Part shown: piece by piece, positions 12,003 through 21,959 of the stretch
Layout: each line of letters opens with the position of its first letter
Numbering within the stretch: position 1 is the first letter of the stretch
NCBI GenBank assembly: GCA_950097015.1
Contig: CATNEN010000038.1
Location: 18,882,001 to 18,946,000, forward strand
From: Macrostomum hystrix
Taxonomy: Eukaryota; Platyhelminthes; Macrostomidae
Direction of reading: 5' to 3'
Length of the DNA: 64,000 bases
Made by a program: the position numbers and the translations under genes
Notes under the pieces: generated by a model
The model's input: the letters and a program-made list of their open reading frames with translations, nothing else
What the model was told of the DNA's origin: nothing
Database searches by the model: none

Positions 12003-12560
12003 GTACAGAATGAATGGCGAAGGTGTTAGATACAGAATGAATGGGGAGGGTGTTAGATACAGAATGAATGGGGAGGGTGTTAGATACAGAATGAATGGGG
12101 AGGGTGTTAGATACAGAATGAATGGGGAGGGTGTTAGATACAGAATGAATGGGGAGGGTGTTAGATACAGAATGAATAGGGAGGGTGTTAGATACAGAAT
12201 GAATAGGGAGGGTGTTAGATACAGAATGAATGGGGAGGGTGTTAGATACAGAATGAATGGGGAGGGTGTTAGATACAGAATGAATGGGGAGGGTGTTAGA
12301 TAGAGAATGAATGGGGAGGGTGTTAGATACAGAATGAATGGGGAGGGTGTTAGATACAGAATGAATGGGGAGGGTGTTAGATAGAGAATGAATAGGGAGT
12401 GTGTTAGATACAGAATGAATGGGGAGGGTGTTAGATAGAGAATGAATGGGGAGGGTGTTAGATACAGAATGAATGGGGAGGGTGTTAGATACGGAATGAA
12501 TAGGGAGGGTGTTAGATATGAAATCAATATGGAGGGTGTTTGATAAGGAATAAATATGGA
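12003..12560. repeat. 27-bp minisatellite, inverted copy
   Basis: About 20 copies of aatgaatggggagggtgtta + gatacag, the reverse complement of the unit at 7290-9035. It lies in the presumed 5' UTR intron of prohormone copy 1, so the pre-mRNA would contain both orientations flanking coding exon 1. Confidence 0.95.
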
Positions 12561-13461
12561 GGATGTTAGGTAATCTGAGAAAATCTAAAAGGTAATTTTG
12601 TGAGACAGAAAGAATAGGAAGGGATTTTTGTGCTTATGAGGCTTAAGCCGTTGTTTTTTGGTGAATTGTTGATAGCGAGGGTGTCATATTGAACAAAGTC
12701 TGGTCCCTCCTTTATATGGTTTTTTAATGACGTTCAATCGTTTGATTTGTCATTTATTGAGATTTCCAGTCATTTGGCAAGGATAGACAAAATGCAATTA
12801 CAGGTGAGTAATTATTTTGATGCAACTCCGTATGACGTCATTTCTATTGAAGAGAAATTTAATTACTGTTTTTCCGCTTCCGGAAGAGGGAGACTTTATT
12901 CGGATTTAGCAAAAATCACCATTATCTATTGAGTCTTCAATTATAAGAGAAGTTTGAGAAGTACACTTTCGGATTTGAATGACGGTTTGCTAAGAATCGA
13001 ATTTATTAAGGACATAATTTGAATTTCGTAAAGTGGTCAGGCTACTAGACATAAATATATGCAATCAATCTAGAATCTTTAGACTTTTTTTCAGGCAACT
13101 GTCAGAATTTTTTAACAGCGGGACACTTGGTGTCTTGGAAAATTTATCAAAGGCAGATTTTCACGGAAAATGCACTAGCGAGATAGGAAGTTTTCACGTT
13201 TTTTAAGGAAGTCGCATTTGTAAGTCCGAACTTGAAAAGGAATGCAATAGAAAAAATTAATATCTGATAAAAATGTGAAAAATGTAAGTTCAGGTGTAAA
13301 TTTATAACACTAGGTCAGGATATTCTTGAGTAGCAGTCAGCGAGTCAATTAAATTATTAAAAAATGATTGTGACAAGTGCGAAAATTAGTTTTATAAAAT
13401 TATCCCACACCGGTTGGTTAATAAATGATTCAAATTGGGCTAATAGCGTAGCGAAACTCAC

Positions 13462-13548
13462 CTCGAAATGCTCAAAAGATGCTCAAAGGTCCGAGCCTAA
13501 AATGAAACAATTTGTTGGATTTTTTGCTTCAAATCGAATTCGACTCGA
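13462..13548 (-). other. Possible 5' UTR exon, prohormone copy 1
   Basis: On the minus strand a GAG/GTGAGT donor lies at 13462-13456. A matching acceptor TTCGCTTAG ends at 11892, 23 nt before the copy 1 start codon. The inferred exon starts about 30 nt downstream of the TATA-like element at 13573-13584. No coding is implied. This is inference from splice and promoter signals only. Confidence 0.4.
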
Positions 13549-13572
13549 GTGACTTCTTGGCTGCTCTTCGAA

Positions 13573-13584
13573 CCAAATTTATAG
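13573..13584 (-). promoter_or_regulatory. TATA-like box for prohormone copy 1
   Basis: The minus strand reads CTATAAATTTGG, about 30 nt upstream of the inferred 5' UTR exon. Nothing else in the region competes as a core promoter. Confidence 0.4.
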
Positions 13585-13699
13585 GCCCTGTTGGCCGTGT
13601 CACTGTTGTCGGCTGGGGCAGCCTACTAGCCAATCGGAATTAAGGAGGCCTATTGGTTGAATTGTTCAATTAGCTATTCCGAAACCTTACATTGACATT

Positions 13700-14430
13700 C
13701 TATCTAACCCTTAAAATGCCCTCTTTCTAACCCCTTCTACCATTCCATCTAGCCCTCAAAATTTCATCTATCTGCTACTCCGAGTGTCATCTTTCGAGCC
13801 CTCTTAATACCTTCTTAATAGCCTCTAATTACCCCTCTAACTGGCCTCCTTCTGCCCCTCTAACTGGCCTCCTTCTACCCCTCTAACTGGCCTCCTTCTA
13901 CCCCTCTAACTGGCCTCCTTCTACCCCTCTAACTGGCCTCCTTCTACCCCTCTAACTGGCCTCCTTCTACCCCTCTAACTGGCCTCCTTCTACCCCTCTA
14001 ACTGGCCTCCTTCTACCCCTCTAACTGGCCTCCTTCTACCCCTCTAACTGGCCTCCTTCTGCCCCTCTAACTGGCCTCCTTCTGCCCCTCTAACTGGCTT
14101 CCTTCTACCCCTCTAACTGGCCTCCTTCTGCCCCTCTAACTGGCCTCCTTCTGCCCCTCTAACTGGCTTCCTTCTACCCCTCTAACTGGCCTCCTTCTAC
14201 CCCTCTAACTGGCCTCCTTCTACCCCTCTAACTGGCCTCCTTCTACCCCTCTAACTGGCTTCCTTCTACCCCTCTAACTGGCTTCCTTCTACCCCTCTAA
14301 CTGGCTTCCTTCTACCCCTCTAACTGGCTTCCTTCTACCCCTCTAACAGGCCTCCTTCTACCCCTCTAACTGGCTTCCTTCTACCCCTCTAACTGGCTTC
14401 CTTCTACCCCTCTAACAGGCATTCTAATCT
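13700..14430. repeat. 23-bp minisatellite
   Basis: About 25 copies of a 23-bp unit (taactggcctccttctaccc + ctc) with tctgccc and gcttcc variants, preceded from about 13700 by degenerate relatives. It lies upstream of the prohormone copy 1 promoter. Confidence 0.93.
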
Positions 14431-14659
14431 TTCACACCCTTCTGCTCTCATTTCTCTGAATCGCATTGGTTCTCTTTGTTGGGTCTCACTGATTGGGCGT
14501 TCTTCTCAAAGTTCTAGGTCTTTTGTCTGCCAGTTAATCTGTCCAGTACTTTTTCTCTCAATCAGAACTTTTCATTTTCTTTAGGCCTCATTTTCCACTT
14601 GCCCGGTTAAATTCTGCGGTGAAACATCCAAAGAATTCTCTCTAAGGTCGATTCCCTGG

Positions 14660-15430
14660 AGTCCTGCTGAGACGAAATTATCTTCATTATCCACATTATC
14701 TACGATCGTATAGTATCTTTTATTATCGCATTATTGGCCGTGCCAATATAGTGACTGCGACTATACATTATTTTGTAGTCCAACCATGCTACTCTCATTC
14801 GTCGTAGTACAAGTAGTATGTTAATCAATTTTTGGTATGCGTACTCAAAACAGGTGATGATTTTTCTAGGAAAACAATTTCGAGAAAAAAATATCGTCGG
14901 TAATGACGCAGCTTTTTTCCATATTGACTTTTTATTGCTTTATTGCTTTGGTGCAATTTTATTTGACCAGATTATATTTTTATTGCTTTATGCTGAAATC
15001 GAAATTGTGCGCAAATTTTTAAGCTTTTACGTTTGCCAGGCAAACGTAATTTGCCAGTGACAAAGTACAATTTAGCGCTCATTCCAATAAAATTCTGGAT
15101 ATGAATGAAAAGAGATTGCCAGCACAAATTTTTATGTAGATTGGCTGCTATACTCAAAGAAACAATTAATCGACACTTCGGAGATTATCTACCTAACTCC
15201 GCCCACCACCACAATCCGCCAAAAACCACACTCGACCAACAACCTCACTCCGCTATACACCTCACTCTGCCAACCATCGCACTCCACTCTGGGTGCACAC
15301 CAACCCACTCCGCAAACAAACCCACTCCGCCCGCGACACCACTTCGCCAACCACCCCACTCCGCTAACCACCCTCCCCAACCACCTCGCTCCACCAATCA
15401 CTAGGCTTGCAGCCAATATTAGAGATTAAT
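14660..15430. repeat. Left part of duplicated unit (first copy)
   Basis: Begins gaaattatcttcattatcca and runs through an AT-rich part to a degenerate cytosine-rich stretch (cactccgccaaccac, 15185-15405). Nearly the same block recurs at 21960-22695, in both cases just 3' of a compact prohormone gene. I see no gene in it. Confidence 0.85.
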
Positions 15431-15621
15431 ATACACCCTTTCAAAGTTTAGAGTTCAGTTCATTCGAAGGGTTCGAATAGGGTGTACAGGCGCGTTGTAG
15501 GTCCGTTTTTAAAGCTCACAGAACTTTTTAGTCAACGTCCAAGCAATTCAATCGATTTAAGATCAATTGATTTCCAATCCGTCAGTCACAGCCGGCTATA
15601 AAGTCCACCACACTGCAGCTC

Positions 15622-16729
15622 TCAAGCTCGACTGCCGCTGCTGCGACGTCGACGACGACCTCTGAAAATTAAAAAAGGATTCCAGTCGGTTTCTGACATA
15701 AGACAGCGGTCCTATAATGATCGATGTTTGACAAACATGGCTTCGAGATCCAGGCCGTACTGCCCGTTGCTGTCTAGGCGTGGAGCACCGACGCCGCTGA
15801 TCTGGGCGGACTGAGCTTCGCGAAAGTCCTCGAGTAGGTCGGCTATGCGATGATCCGAGCTGAGTCGCTTATGGCGGGCCAGTGGGCTGAAATGTGAGAC
15901 GGGACTGAATACCCAATGAGCAGAAATTTCTGTGGACTGGTGAGGCCGCGAAAACAATAAGTTATATGCTGTTTTGATTCCGACTAAGAATTGCTCTAAC
16001 ATAGGGCTATACATTAATGAGTTGCGGGAGGGGGCTGCAGGAGGGGGTGAGTGGCAGAGCGGTTAACGCGTCTGCCTCTCGCACTAATGTCCCTGAGCTC
16101 GATTACGCGGTGAGGCCACATTTATTTGGCGGGCTTATCGTGCAAAATCACGCCCTTAAGCGCCAACCTAAAAGGCACAGTGAGAGTGTACACTGCCTGA
16201 CGATGAGAAAGTCAGGGCAGATGTACAAACCTGTGAGAGCGTATGCCTGAGTACAGTATCTGTGTGCGTGTGTGCTCAGGAGTCAGCGAATAGGAAGAAT
16301 TGCCATCCTCGCCGGTTGCAGGTCTAGTGTCACCAAATGATGTGCCATTGCCGACAGCCCTCCTGCTTATTAAGTGGCTTTGGGCACTGGAACATCATTT
16401 GGTTACACTGGACCCTCAGCCGACGAGGAGACAATTTCGCTGACTCCTGAGCACACACTCGCAGGTGTGTACATCTGCCCTGTGAGTTTCTCATCGTCAG
16501 GTCGGTCCATGAGGGTGTAAATTGAACAAGACCCCAAAGCATTCTCCCCACGGCTGCGCCCCGAATAAATGTGTTGCCTCGCCGCGGCTAGACTTATTCA
16601 AAGCCTTCAATTAACATACCCATCGTGAGCCGAGCTTTTGGCCTGCTCTCCGGCGTCGTCGTACGGATCGCCGCATCTGGCACCGGCAGCCAGGAGAAGC
16701 AACAGACAGATCGCTACAGTCGGTTTCAT
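15622..16729 (-). CDS. Secreted prohormone, family copy 2
   Basis: Predicted 99-residue precursor on the minus strand in three exons: 16729-16620, 15886-15737 and 15661-15622 (TGA). Splice phases 2 and 2 are the same as in the 5-12 kb paralogue. Exon 1 is [20 protein letters not shown], a clean signal peptide, followed by an acidic spacer ending AHDG. Exon 2 reads PLARHKR, then a peptide beginning [17 protein letters not shown] and ending GQYGLDLEA. Exon 3 adds I and GRRRRR, an amidation plus polybasic site, then SSGSRA. Predicted mature length is about 43 residues; an internal APR could be a further cleavage point. The exon 2 donor is AT/GTTTGT, weaker than the GTTAGT of the 23-kb copy. Intron 1 carries two SINEs in opposite orientation. 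Upstream lies a TATAAATA. Function is inferred; no family was recognised. Confidence 0.75.
16045..16366 (+). mobile_element. SINE family A, tRNA-derived
   Basis: The tRNA-like head at about 16047-16115 has an A-box-like tggcagagcggt and a degenerate B box (gagctcgattacg). A body follows, ending caaatgatgtgccattgccg and then cagccctcctg. It is inserted in intron 1 of prohormone copy 2, on the strand opposite to the gene. Confidence 0.75.
16367..16590 (-). mobile_element. SINE family A, inverted, 5'-truncated
   Basis: The reverse complement matches the body and tail of the adjacent plus-strand copy (caaatgatgttccagtgccc, gactcctgagcacaca, gatgagaaactcac) and stops within the tRNA-like B box (cgcggcgaggcaacacattt). 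Together with 16045-16366 it forms an inverted pair inside one intron. Confidence 0.75.
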
Positions 16730-16889
16730 AGATAACGCAGGAATGCTGACAACTGTTTTTGCACGCTTCAAAATTCAGGCTCTAGGTAAAGTCTGAAACA
16801 ATTTTGTCTCGCTCGCAATCACTCTCTTCATTGAAATTGCAATAGGACAAATCCGTCCGCCCCTCGGTATTCTATGGTAAAAAACCGTC

Positions 16890-16897
16890 TATTTATA
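16890..16897 (-). promoter_or_regulatory. TATA box for prohormone copy 2
   Basis: TATAAATA on the minus strand, about 160 bp upstream of the start codon at 16729. It is repeated at the same place in the next unit (18952-18959) but absent from the 23-kb unit, whose upstream sequence differs. Confidence 0.5.
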
Positions 16898-17048
16898 TGC
16901 ATTCAAATGGGACTTTCTTATTGAAGCCGTTCTTTCATGCTTTTCAATGGGACAAAGCCGTTCTTTAATGTAAGGATCATACAACCTTCTAAAGTTTAGA
17001 GTTCAGTTCATTCGAAGGGTTCGAATAGGGTATTCAGGTGCGTTGTAA

Positions 17049-17800
17049 TGTAGCAGACCTCTCAGCTCTCTCTCTATTTGTTTGATTTAGGATTGGTGAG
17101 CTGAGTATTAGGGGGGATGGTAGCGTAAGTTATGAGGGTGAGAATAGGTATTTTCCACGCTGTTCGGGTTATACCTAAGGTAGGTCCGTGGGGCGTATCA
17201 GGATGGATCAAAGTTGGCTGGTGAGTCCTTCGCACTGTCACTTACTTTCCTCTATGGGGTCCAGAATTAGTACAGTTTCATTAGGGGGATAAAGGCGGAG
17301 TTTTGGGACTTCAGGGGGGTATAGTATTTAAGGAGCCTTAGGTGGACTTCGGGTAGACTTTAGGTGGACTTTTAGGTGGGATTCAGGGCGGTATATTGGG
17401 ATTTCAAGGGGTCATATAATTGGGTGGTTTTGAGTGACGAAGGACGATGAAAGATCTTTTTAGGAGAGGATTGGGAAGGTATAGGGGTCCAACTGTTTAC
17501 TGCTATTAGGAAAATAAATAAGGAAGTCCGTTTATTTAATTGCGAAACAGGGAAAGAGGTAGGAGGTGGAATTGCTTACATTTCGTACAGGTTGCATCGA
17601 ATGTAGAGCAAAACGTTGAGAACGTATAAAACGTAAAGAACACATAATATTCTTCTCTGTATATATACACCAAAATTGGGTGCTTGTCATGCTTAAGTGC
17701 GCATACAACAAACAACGTGTGGTTACGACAAATAGTTAGCGCGTTAGAAAAGTGGCGGGAATTCAAAATGAGAAAACGTCACAATTTTTCACTGCCTCAG
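17049..17800. mobile_element. 752-bp insertion flanked by TAA
   Basis: Comparison with the sister unit (gcgttgtaagtccg at 22754-22767) shows an extra 752 bp between gcgttgtaa and taagtccg, leaving TAA on both sides like a 3-bp target duplication. No long frame and no obvious terminal inverted repeats; there are short repeats (ttaggtggactt) near 17330-17380. It looks like a non-autonomous element, type unknown. Confidence 0.6.
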
Positions 17801-17924
17801 TAAGTCCGTTTTTAAAGCTCATAGAACTTTTTAGTCAACTTCCAAGCAATTCAATCGATTTAAGATCAATTGATTTCCAATCCGTCAGTCACAGTCGGCT
17901 ATAAAGTCCACCACGCAGCAGCTC

Positions 17925-18792
17925 TCAAGCTCGACTGTCGCTGCTGCGACGTCGACGACGACCTCTGAAAATTAAAAAATGGATTCCAGTCGGTTTCTGA
18001 CATAAGACAGCGGTCCTATAATGATCGATGTTTGACAAACATGGCTTTGAGATCGAGGCCGTACTGCCCGTTGCTGTCTAGGCGTGGAGCACCGACGCCG
18101 CCGCCTCCGATCTGGGCGGCCTCAGCTTCGCGAATGGACTCGAGTAGGTCGGCTATGCGATGATCCGTGCTGAGTCGCTTATGGCGGGCCAGTGGGCTGA
18201 AATGTGAGACGGTACTGAGTACCCAATGAGCAGAAATTTCTGTGGAATGGTGAGGCCGCGAAAACAATAAGTTATATGCTGTTTTGATTCCGACTAAGAA
18301 TTGCTCTAACATAGGGCTATACATTAATGAGTTGCGGGAGGGGGCTGCAGGAGGGGGTGAGTGGCAGAGCGGTCAACGCGTCTGCCTCTCGCACTAATGT
18401 CCCTGAGCTCGATTACGCGGTGAGGCCACATTTATTTGGCGGGCTTATCGTGCAAAATCACGCCCTTAAGCGCCAACCTAAAAGGCACAGTGAAAGTGTA
18501 CACTGCCTGACGATGAGAAAGTCAGGGCAGATGTACAAACCTGTGAGAGCGTATGCCTGAGTACAGTATCTGTGTGCGTGTGTGCTCAGGAGTCAGCGAA
18601 TAGGAAGAATTGCCATCCTCGCCGGTTGCAGGTCTAGTGTCACTAGACTTATTCAAAGCCTTCAATTAACATACCCATCGTGAGCCGAGCTTTTAGCCTG
18701 CTCTCCGGCGTCGTCGTACGGATCGCCGCATCTGGCACCGGCTGCCAGGAGAAGCAACAGACAGATCGCTACGCTCGTACAGTCGGTTTCAT
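17925..18792 (-). pseudogene. Prohormone family copy 3, frameshifted
   Basis: Same three exons as its neighbour: 18792-18675, 18196-18041 and 17964-17925. Exons 2 and 3 are intact in frame: ARHKR, a peptide beginning [17 protein letters not shown] and ending GQYGLDLKA, then GRRRRR. Exon 1, however, is 118 nt instead of 110. An 8-nt partial duplication after codon 5 (gta-cgagcgta) shifts the frame and brings TAG at codon 8, destroying the signal peptide. No alternative upstream ATG restores a leader. It is probably a very young pseudogene, since everything else is almost identical to the intact copy at 15622-16729. Its upstream flank is also where the Crypton-like DNA begins. Confidence 0.72.
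18357..18643 (+). mobile_element. SINE family A in copy 3 intron
   Basis: Near-identical to the SINE at 16045-16366 and in the same place, but it ends abruptly at gtctagtgtcac and joins intron sequence (tagacttattc). The last ~40 bp and the inverted partner present in copy 2 are missing. Confidence 0.75.
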
Positions 18793-19098
18793 AGATAACG
18801 CAGGAATGCTGACAACTGTTTTTGCACCCTTCAAAATTCAGGCTCTAGGTAAAGTCTGAAACAATTTTGTCTCGCTCGCACTCACTCTCTTTATTGAAAT
18901 TGCAATAGGACAAATCCGTCCGCCCTCGGTATTCTATGGTAAAAAACCGTCTATTTATATGCATTCAAATAGGACTTTCTTTTTGAAGCCGTTCTTTCAT
19001 GCTTTTCAATGGGACAAAGCCGTTCTTTAATGTAAGGATCATCGTAGTGCCCGAGGTCATAGACATTGATGTCCGAAATAGCCGGTATATATTTTCAT

Positions 19099-19214
19099 TG
19101 AGCAACGCTGTGATTCCCACCGGTTCTGTTTTGCACCATAGACATTCCACAGGGGGTTTAATGTCGTCCATAAAACCCTGCGGTATTTAATGGCGGGAAT
19201 CCCAGCGTTGCTCA
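19099..19214. repeat. Hairpin with 20-bp arms
   Basis: tgagcaacgctgtgattccc at 19099-19118 pairs with gggaatcccagcgttgctca at 19195-19214 (19 of 20). The inner part can also pair partly (cagggggttta with taaaaccctg). Related pieces (gctcagcgttgttcaatgg) recur near 19300. It is probably a MITE or the end structure of the adjacent element. Confidence 0.6.
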
Positions 19215-19685
19215 GTAAAGATACAAACTTAACGTTTGAAATACAAGGATTCCCTGCGCGAATTCCCCATCTATAGACATGTTTAACTATGTTCATTAAA
19301 ACCCTTGCTCAGCGTTGTTCAATGGTAGATTAAGTCTATGGTTTCAGACTTGGATAATGATCACAGTCACGAGTGTGCGAAGCCACGAGTGATTGCTGAT
19401 GATTATTTACTTGTAATTATGAAGCCATTGACATAAGCGCATTATCATATAGACTAGCGTTTTCGGTTGATCATTATGTACTCGTAACGCCATTAAGCCA
19501 CGCCATTAAGTAACGCTGCAGCGTCTTCGAGCCATAGATATTGGCTCGGCAGTGAGCAGGGTCAAGGGTCTAATCGGACCATAGACAATTTTTTTTAATA
19601 CAGTTCTCTAAAAGAAAAGCTCGACCATGAAGTCTGTTAGGAAGTTAAGAACTAGAAGCAAGAAGCGAGAGAAATCGAATTAAAA

Positions 19686-20994
19686 GTGCCTCTTATCAAC
19701 TGGAAAAATCTACCGGTCGACAGTTTAGATGGCGTCTCGTCTACTGAACTAGATTTTCTGAGTGAACTGAGCGCCGTGAACCACAGTTCCGATGAAATTC
19801 TTGGAGATTTTATCGACTACCTGTCTAAAATCGAGACGGCTGATGAGGCCGCTGCGGTTTCTAGTGTCGAGCTTCCAGAACTATCTGATTTACCCAGTGC
19901 GATGGATGTTGTCGAACTGGAATCACTGCCGAGCACTACACGAGAACACATGTTTCTGTATGGCAAAATGTTCGTGGAGTTTTAGAAGAACCATGGTGCT
20001 GTGGATGTGAGCGTGATCAGTGACAGTCGCTTGGCCGAATTTCTAAGGTTCTTTTACTTCCGTCTAAAAAGATCTGACGGCAGTTGCTATTCGCCAGCTA
20101 CGTTGGTCTGCATTCGTGCTGGAGTGCAGAGGTACTTGACTCTCGCGCTGAAGCGTCGAACAAATATTGTTTCCAGTGACGAGTTCGCCACTGCCAACCG
20201 GATGCACTGTCAATCAGCACGAGCCAATAGAAGAAGGTGATTTACAGAAAACGGGTGCTTATTTTGACCGTTCTACAGCTGAACGGTTGCAAGATGAAGT
20301 ACTATTTACGCTGCTGTATGTCCTGGGCGAGAGAGGTCAAGAACACCTGTCAAGTCTAAGGCAAGTTGGCACGCTCCAAGAAGAAGTCGACGCTGATGAG
20401 AATCCATATCTTGCGTTGCCGCCGTTAAAGACAAAAAACCAGAGTAGCGATCCAACAAAATGCAAGGGAAATCAGAGCAAACAGAGTCGGATCTACGGCG
20501 CTCAGCGGGAGTTGATCCTGCATTATCAGAGTTTGATTAACAATTCGGGAGGACAAATTCGCTTCTCTGATACGCAAGTGCGCAGTTTCAATTGGTTGGC
20601 TGCATTCATGAAGCACGTGAGTAGTGGGTGCAACCTCTCCAAGCAGTATACGAATCACTGCATACGCGTCTCGCGTATTGCGGATCTTTTCGACAAAGGA
20701 ATGCCTATGGGTGAGATAATGGCGGTAACGGGACAACAATCTGAGTCCACTGTTCGACGTTATCTCACACGCAAGCGTGACAGAACCCTCAGGAAGGTTG
20801 CTACCGCTGTTAGTGACAATTTGGCCCCAACAACCAAGGCGACTATACGAGTGCAACCACTAGTGCAACAGTCATGCAGCAAGCTCAAGTTGACATGCGA
20901 AGTGTGCAACAGCCGATGTTTGCCAACTGCCTCTTCGATGGGTGCACGTTCAACTTCTAACAAAGAATATATAGCTCGTACTTATAAGTCTTAA
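19686..20994 (+). pseudogene. Crypton-like tyrosine recombinase, degraded
   Basis: Remnant of a tyrosine-recombinase transposase of the Crypton / DUF3504 type. In the last frame the catalytic layout is readable: LGERGQEHL (first Arg box) near 20330, NHCIRVSRIADLF (H-x-x-R box) near 20655, and TGQQSESTVRRYL with the presumed nucleophile Tyr near 20760. The usual second His (TGH) is Gln here. The coding sequence is broken: an in-frame TAG at 19983-19985 separates the acidic N-terminal part from a SAM-like part (VSVISDSRLAEFLRFFYFRL), and a frameshift near 20200-20235 separates that from the catalytic part, which runs to TAA at 20992-20994. Ends of the element are not clear. The family is inferred from motif order alone. 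Confidence 0.65.
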
Positions 20995-21499
20995 ATGTCG
21001 AAAATTAAATACTTTGGTATTCGTTTGCTTTGCTATATCCTCGATCTGTTTCCTGTTAAAGTTCTTGTTGCTTAAATTAATAAAAACAGTGAATTTCTCG
21101 CTCATAATCTTTGCCAATTTATCGTGACTTAACAGCTTCATTAAAAAATGCATTAAAAACGATAGTCTATATGATAATGCTGTTCAATGGGACAGAGCCG
21201 TTCTTTAATGCTTCTCAATGCAAAAAACATTTACTACTATCAGTAATTACTATTGACTGACTGACTGACTCACTAGTGACTAAACGACTTACTTGATACA
21301 TTTGGATTAAGCAATTGATAATCCAGTGTGCATTTTTTACTCTAACTGACTGGCTGCATGGCTGCATCGATGACGGCGGCACGAAATGTCAAATACTATT
21401 TATTATTGCATCGCCTAAATTAGATGAGCTGTTAATTCGAAACTCATTGTTTTGTTTTTTGGGATGCCTTATGTTATTATAGTTACAAGTTAAGTACTA

Positions 21500-21769
21500 T
21501 TGGGACTCATCATATTACTCAGCGTGATCACCGAATACCCAGGCGAGGTCGCTGCCATCCAGGCGACACCTGGTGTATCGATTGTGGCGATGCAAGAAGG
21601 CGCCGACTATGTATTGCAGGGCCCGCCAACGCAGCAGCGTGTACGGGACCTGCTGGCAGCTCAAAATATCGAGCTGCAAGTCGGGCGCATTAAGTGGTGG
21701 CGGATGGCAGGTCGGGAATCAGGATATGCCAGCGCGGCATCAGCCTCAGATTCGTCTGATTCGGATTAG
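21500..21769 (+). CDS. Unrecognised frame, possible terminal exon
   Basis: An open stretch of about 80 codons, GC-richer than its flanks, ending in a Ser/Asp/Ala tail (SASDSSDSD) and TAG. A plausible acceptor (attactcag) lies at 21513-21522, so it could be a last exon in phase 2 starting with VITEYPGEVAAIQ. I found no upstream exon with a matching donor before the Crypton remnant, and no family was recognised. It may be a real fragment of a gene or transposon. Confidence 0.25.
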   Translation: MGLIILLSVITEYPGEVAAIQATPGVSIVAMQEGADYVLQGPPTQQRVRDLLAAQNIELQVGRIKWWRMAGRESGYASAASASDSSDSD

Positions 21770-21774
21770 ATGAT

Positions 21775-21955
21775 TAGATCCCGAAAACTCTAAATTCCCT
21801 AATTATAAATCCCTGCTTCAAAATCCCTAATTCCTCATCTCTAATCCCTAATTCCTAATCCCTAATCCCTAATCTCTAATCCATAATCCCTAACCCCAAA
21901 GCTCTAATCCCTAATCCCTAATCCCTAATCTCTAATCCATAATCCCTAATCCCGT
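21775..21955. repeat. Telomere-like CCCTAAT repeats
   Basis: Degenerate 7-bp units, mainly aatccct, with ctctaat and cataatc variants. They resemble the animal telomere repeat TTAGGG with an extra base. The array ends exactly where the duplicated prohormone unit begins (21960). Confidence 0.75.
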
Positions 21956-21959
21956 GGAT

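Larger units (their letters stand above)
16981..19040. repeat. Second tandem unit of prohormone segment
   Basis: The sequence restarts at acaaccttctaaagtttaga, which also opens the unit at 22694 and corresponds to 15434. It continues to tgtaaggatcat at 19040, the same end as the first unit at 16980. Near-identity of coding, intron and flanking sequence shows a recent tandem duplication. It is interrupted by an insertion at 17049-17800. Confidence 0.85.

Noticed and set aside
16017-16250. 77-codon plus-strand frame repeated at 18327
   Set aside because: It lies inside SINE family A and is duplicated with it; no coding signature.
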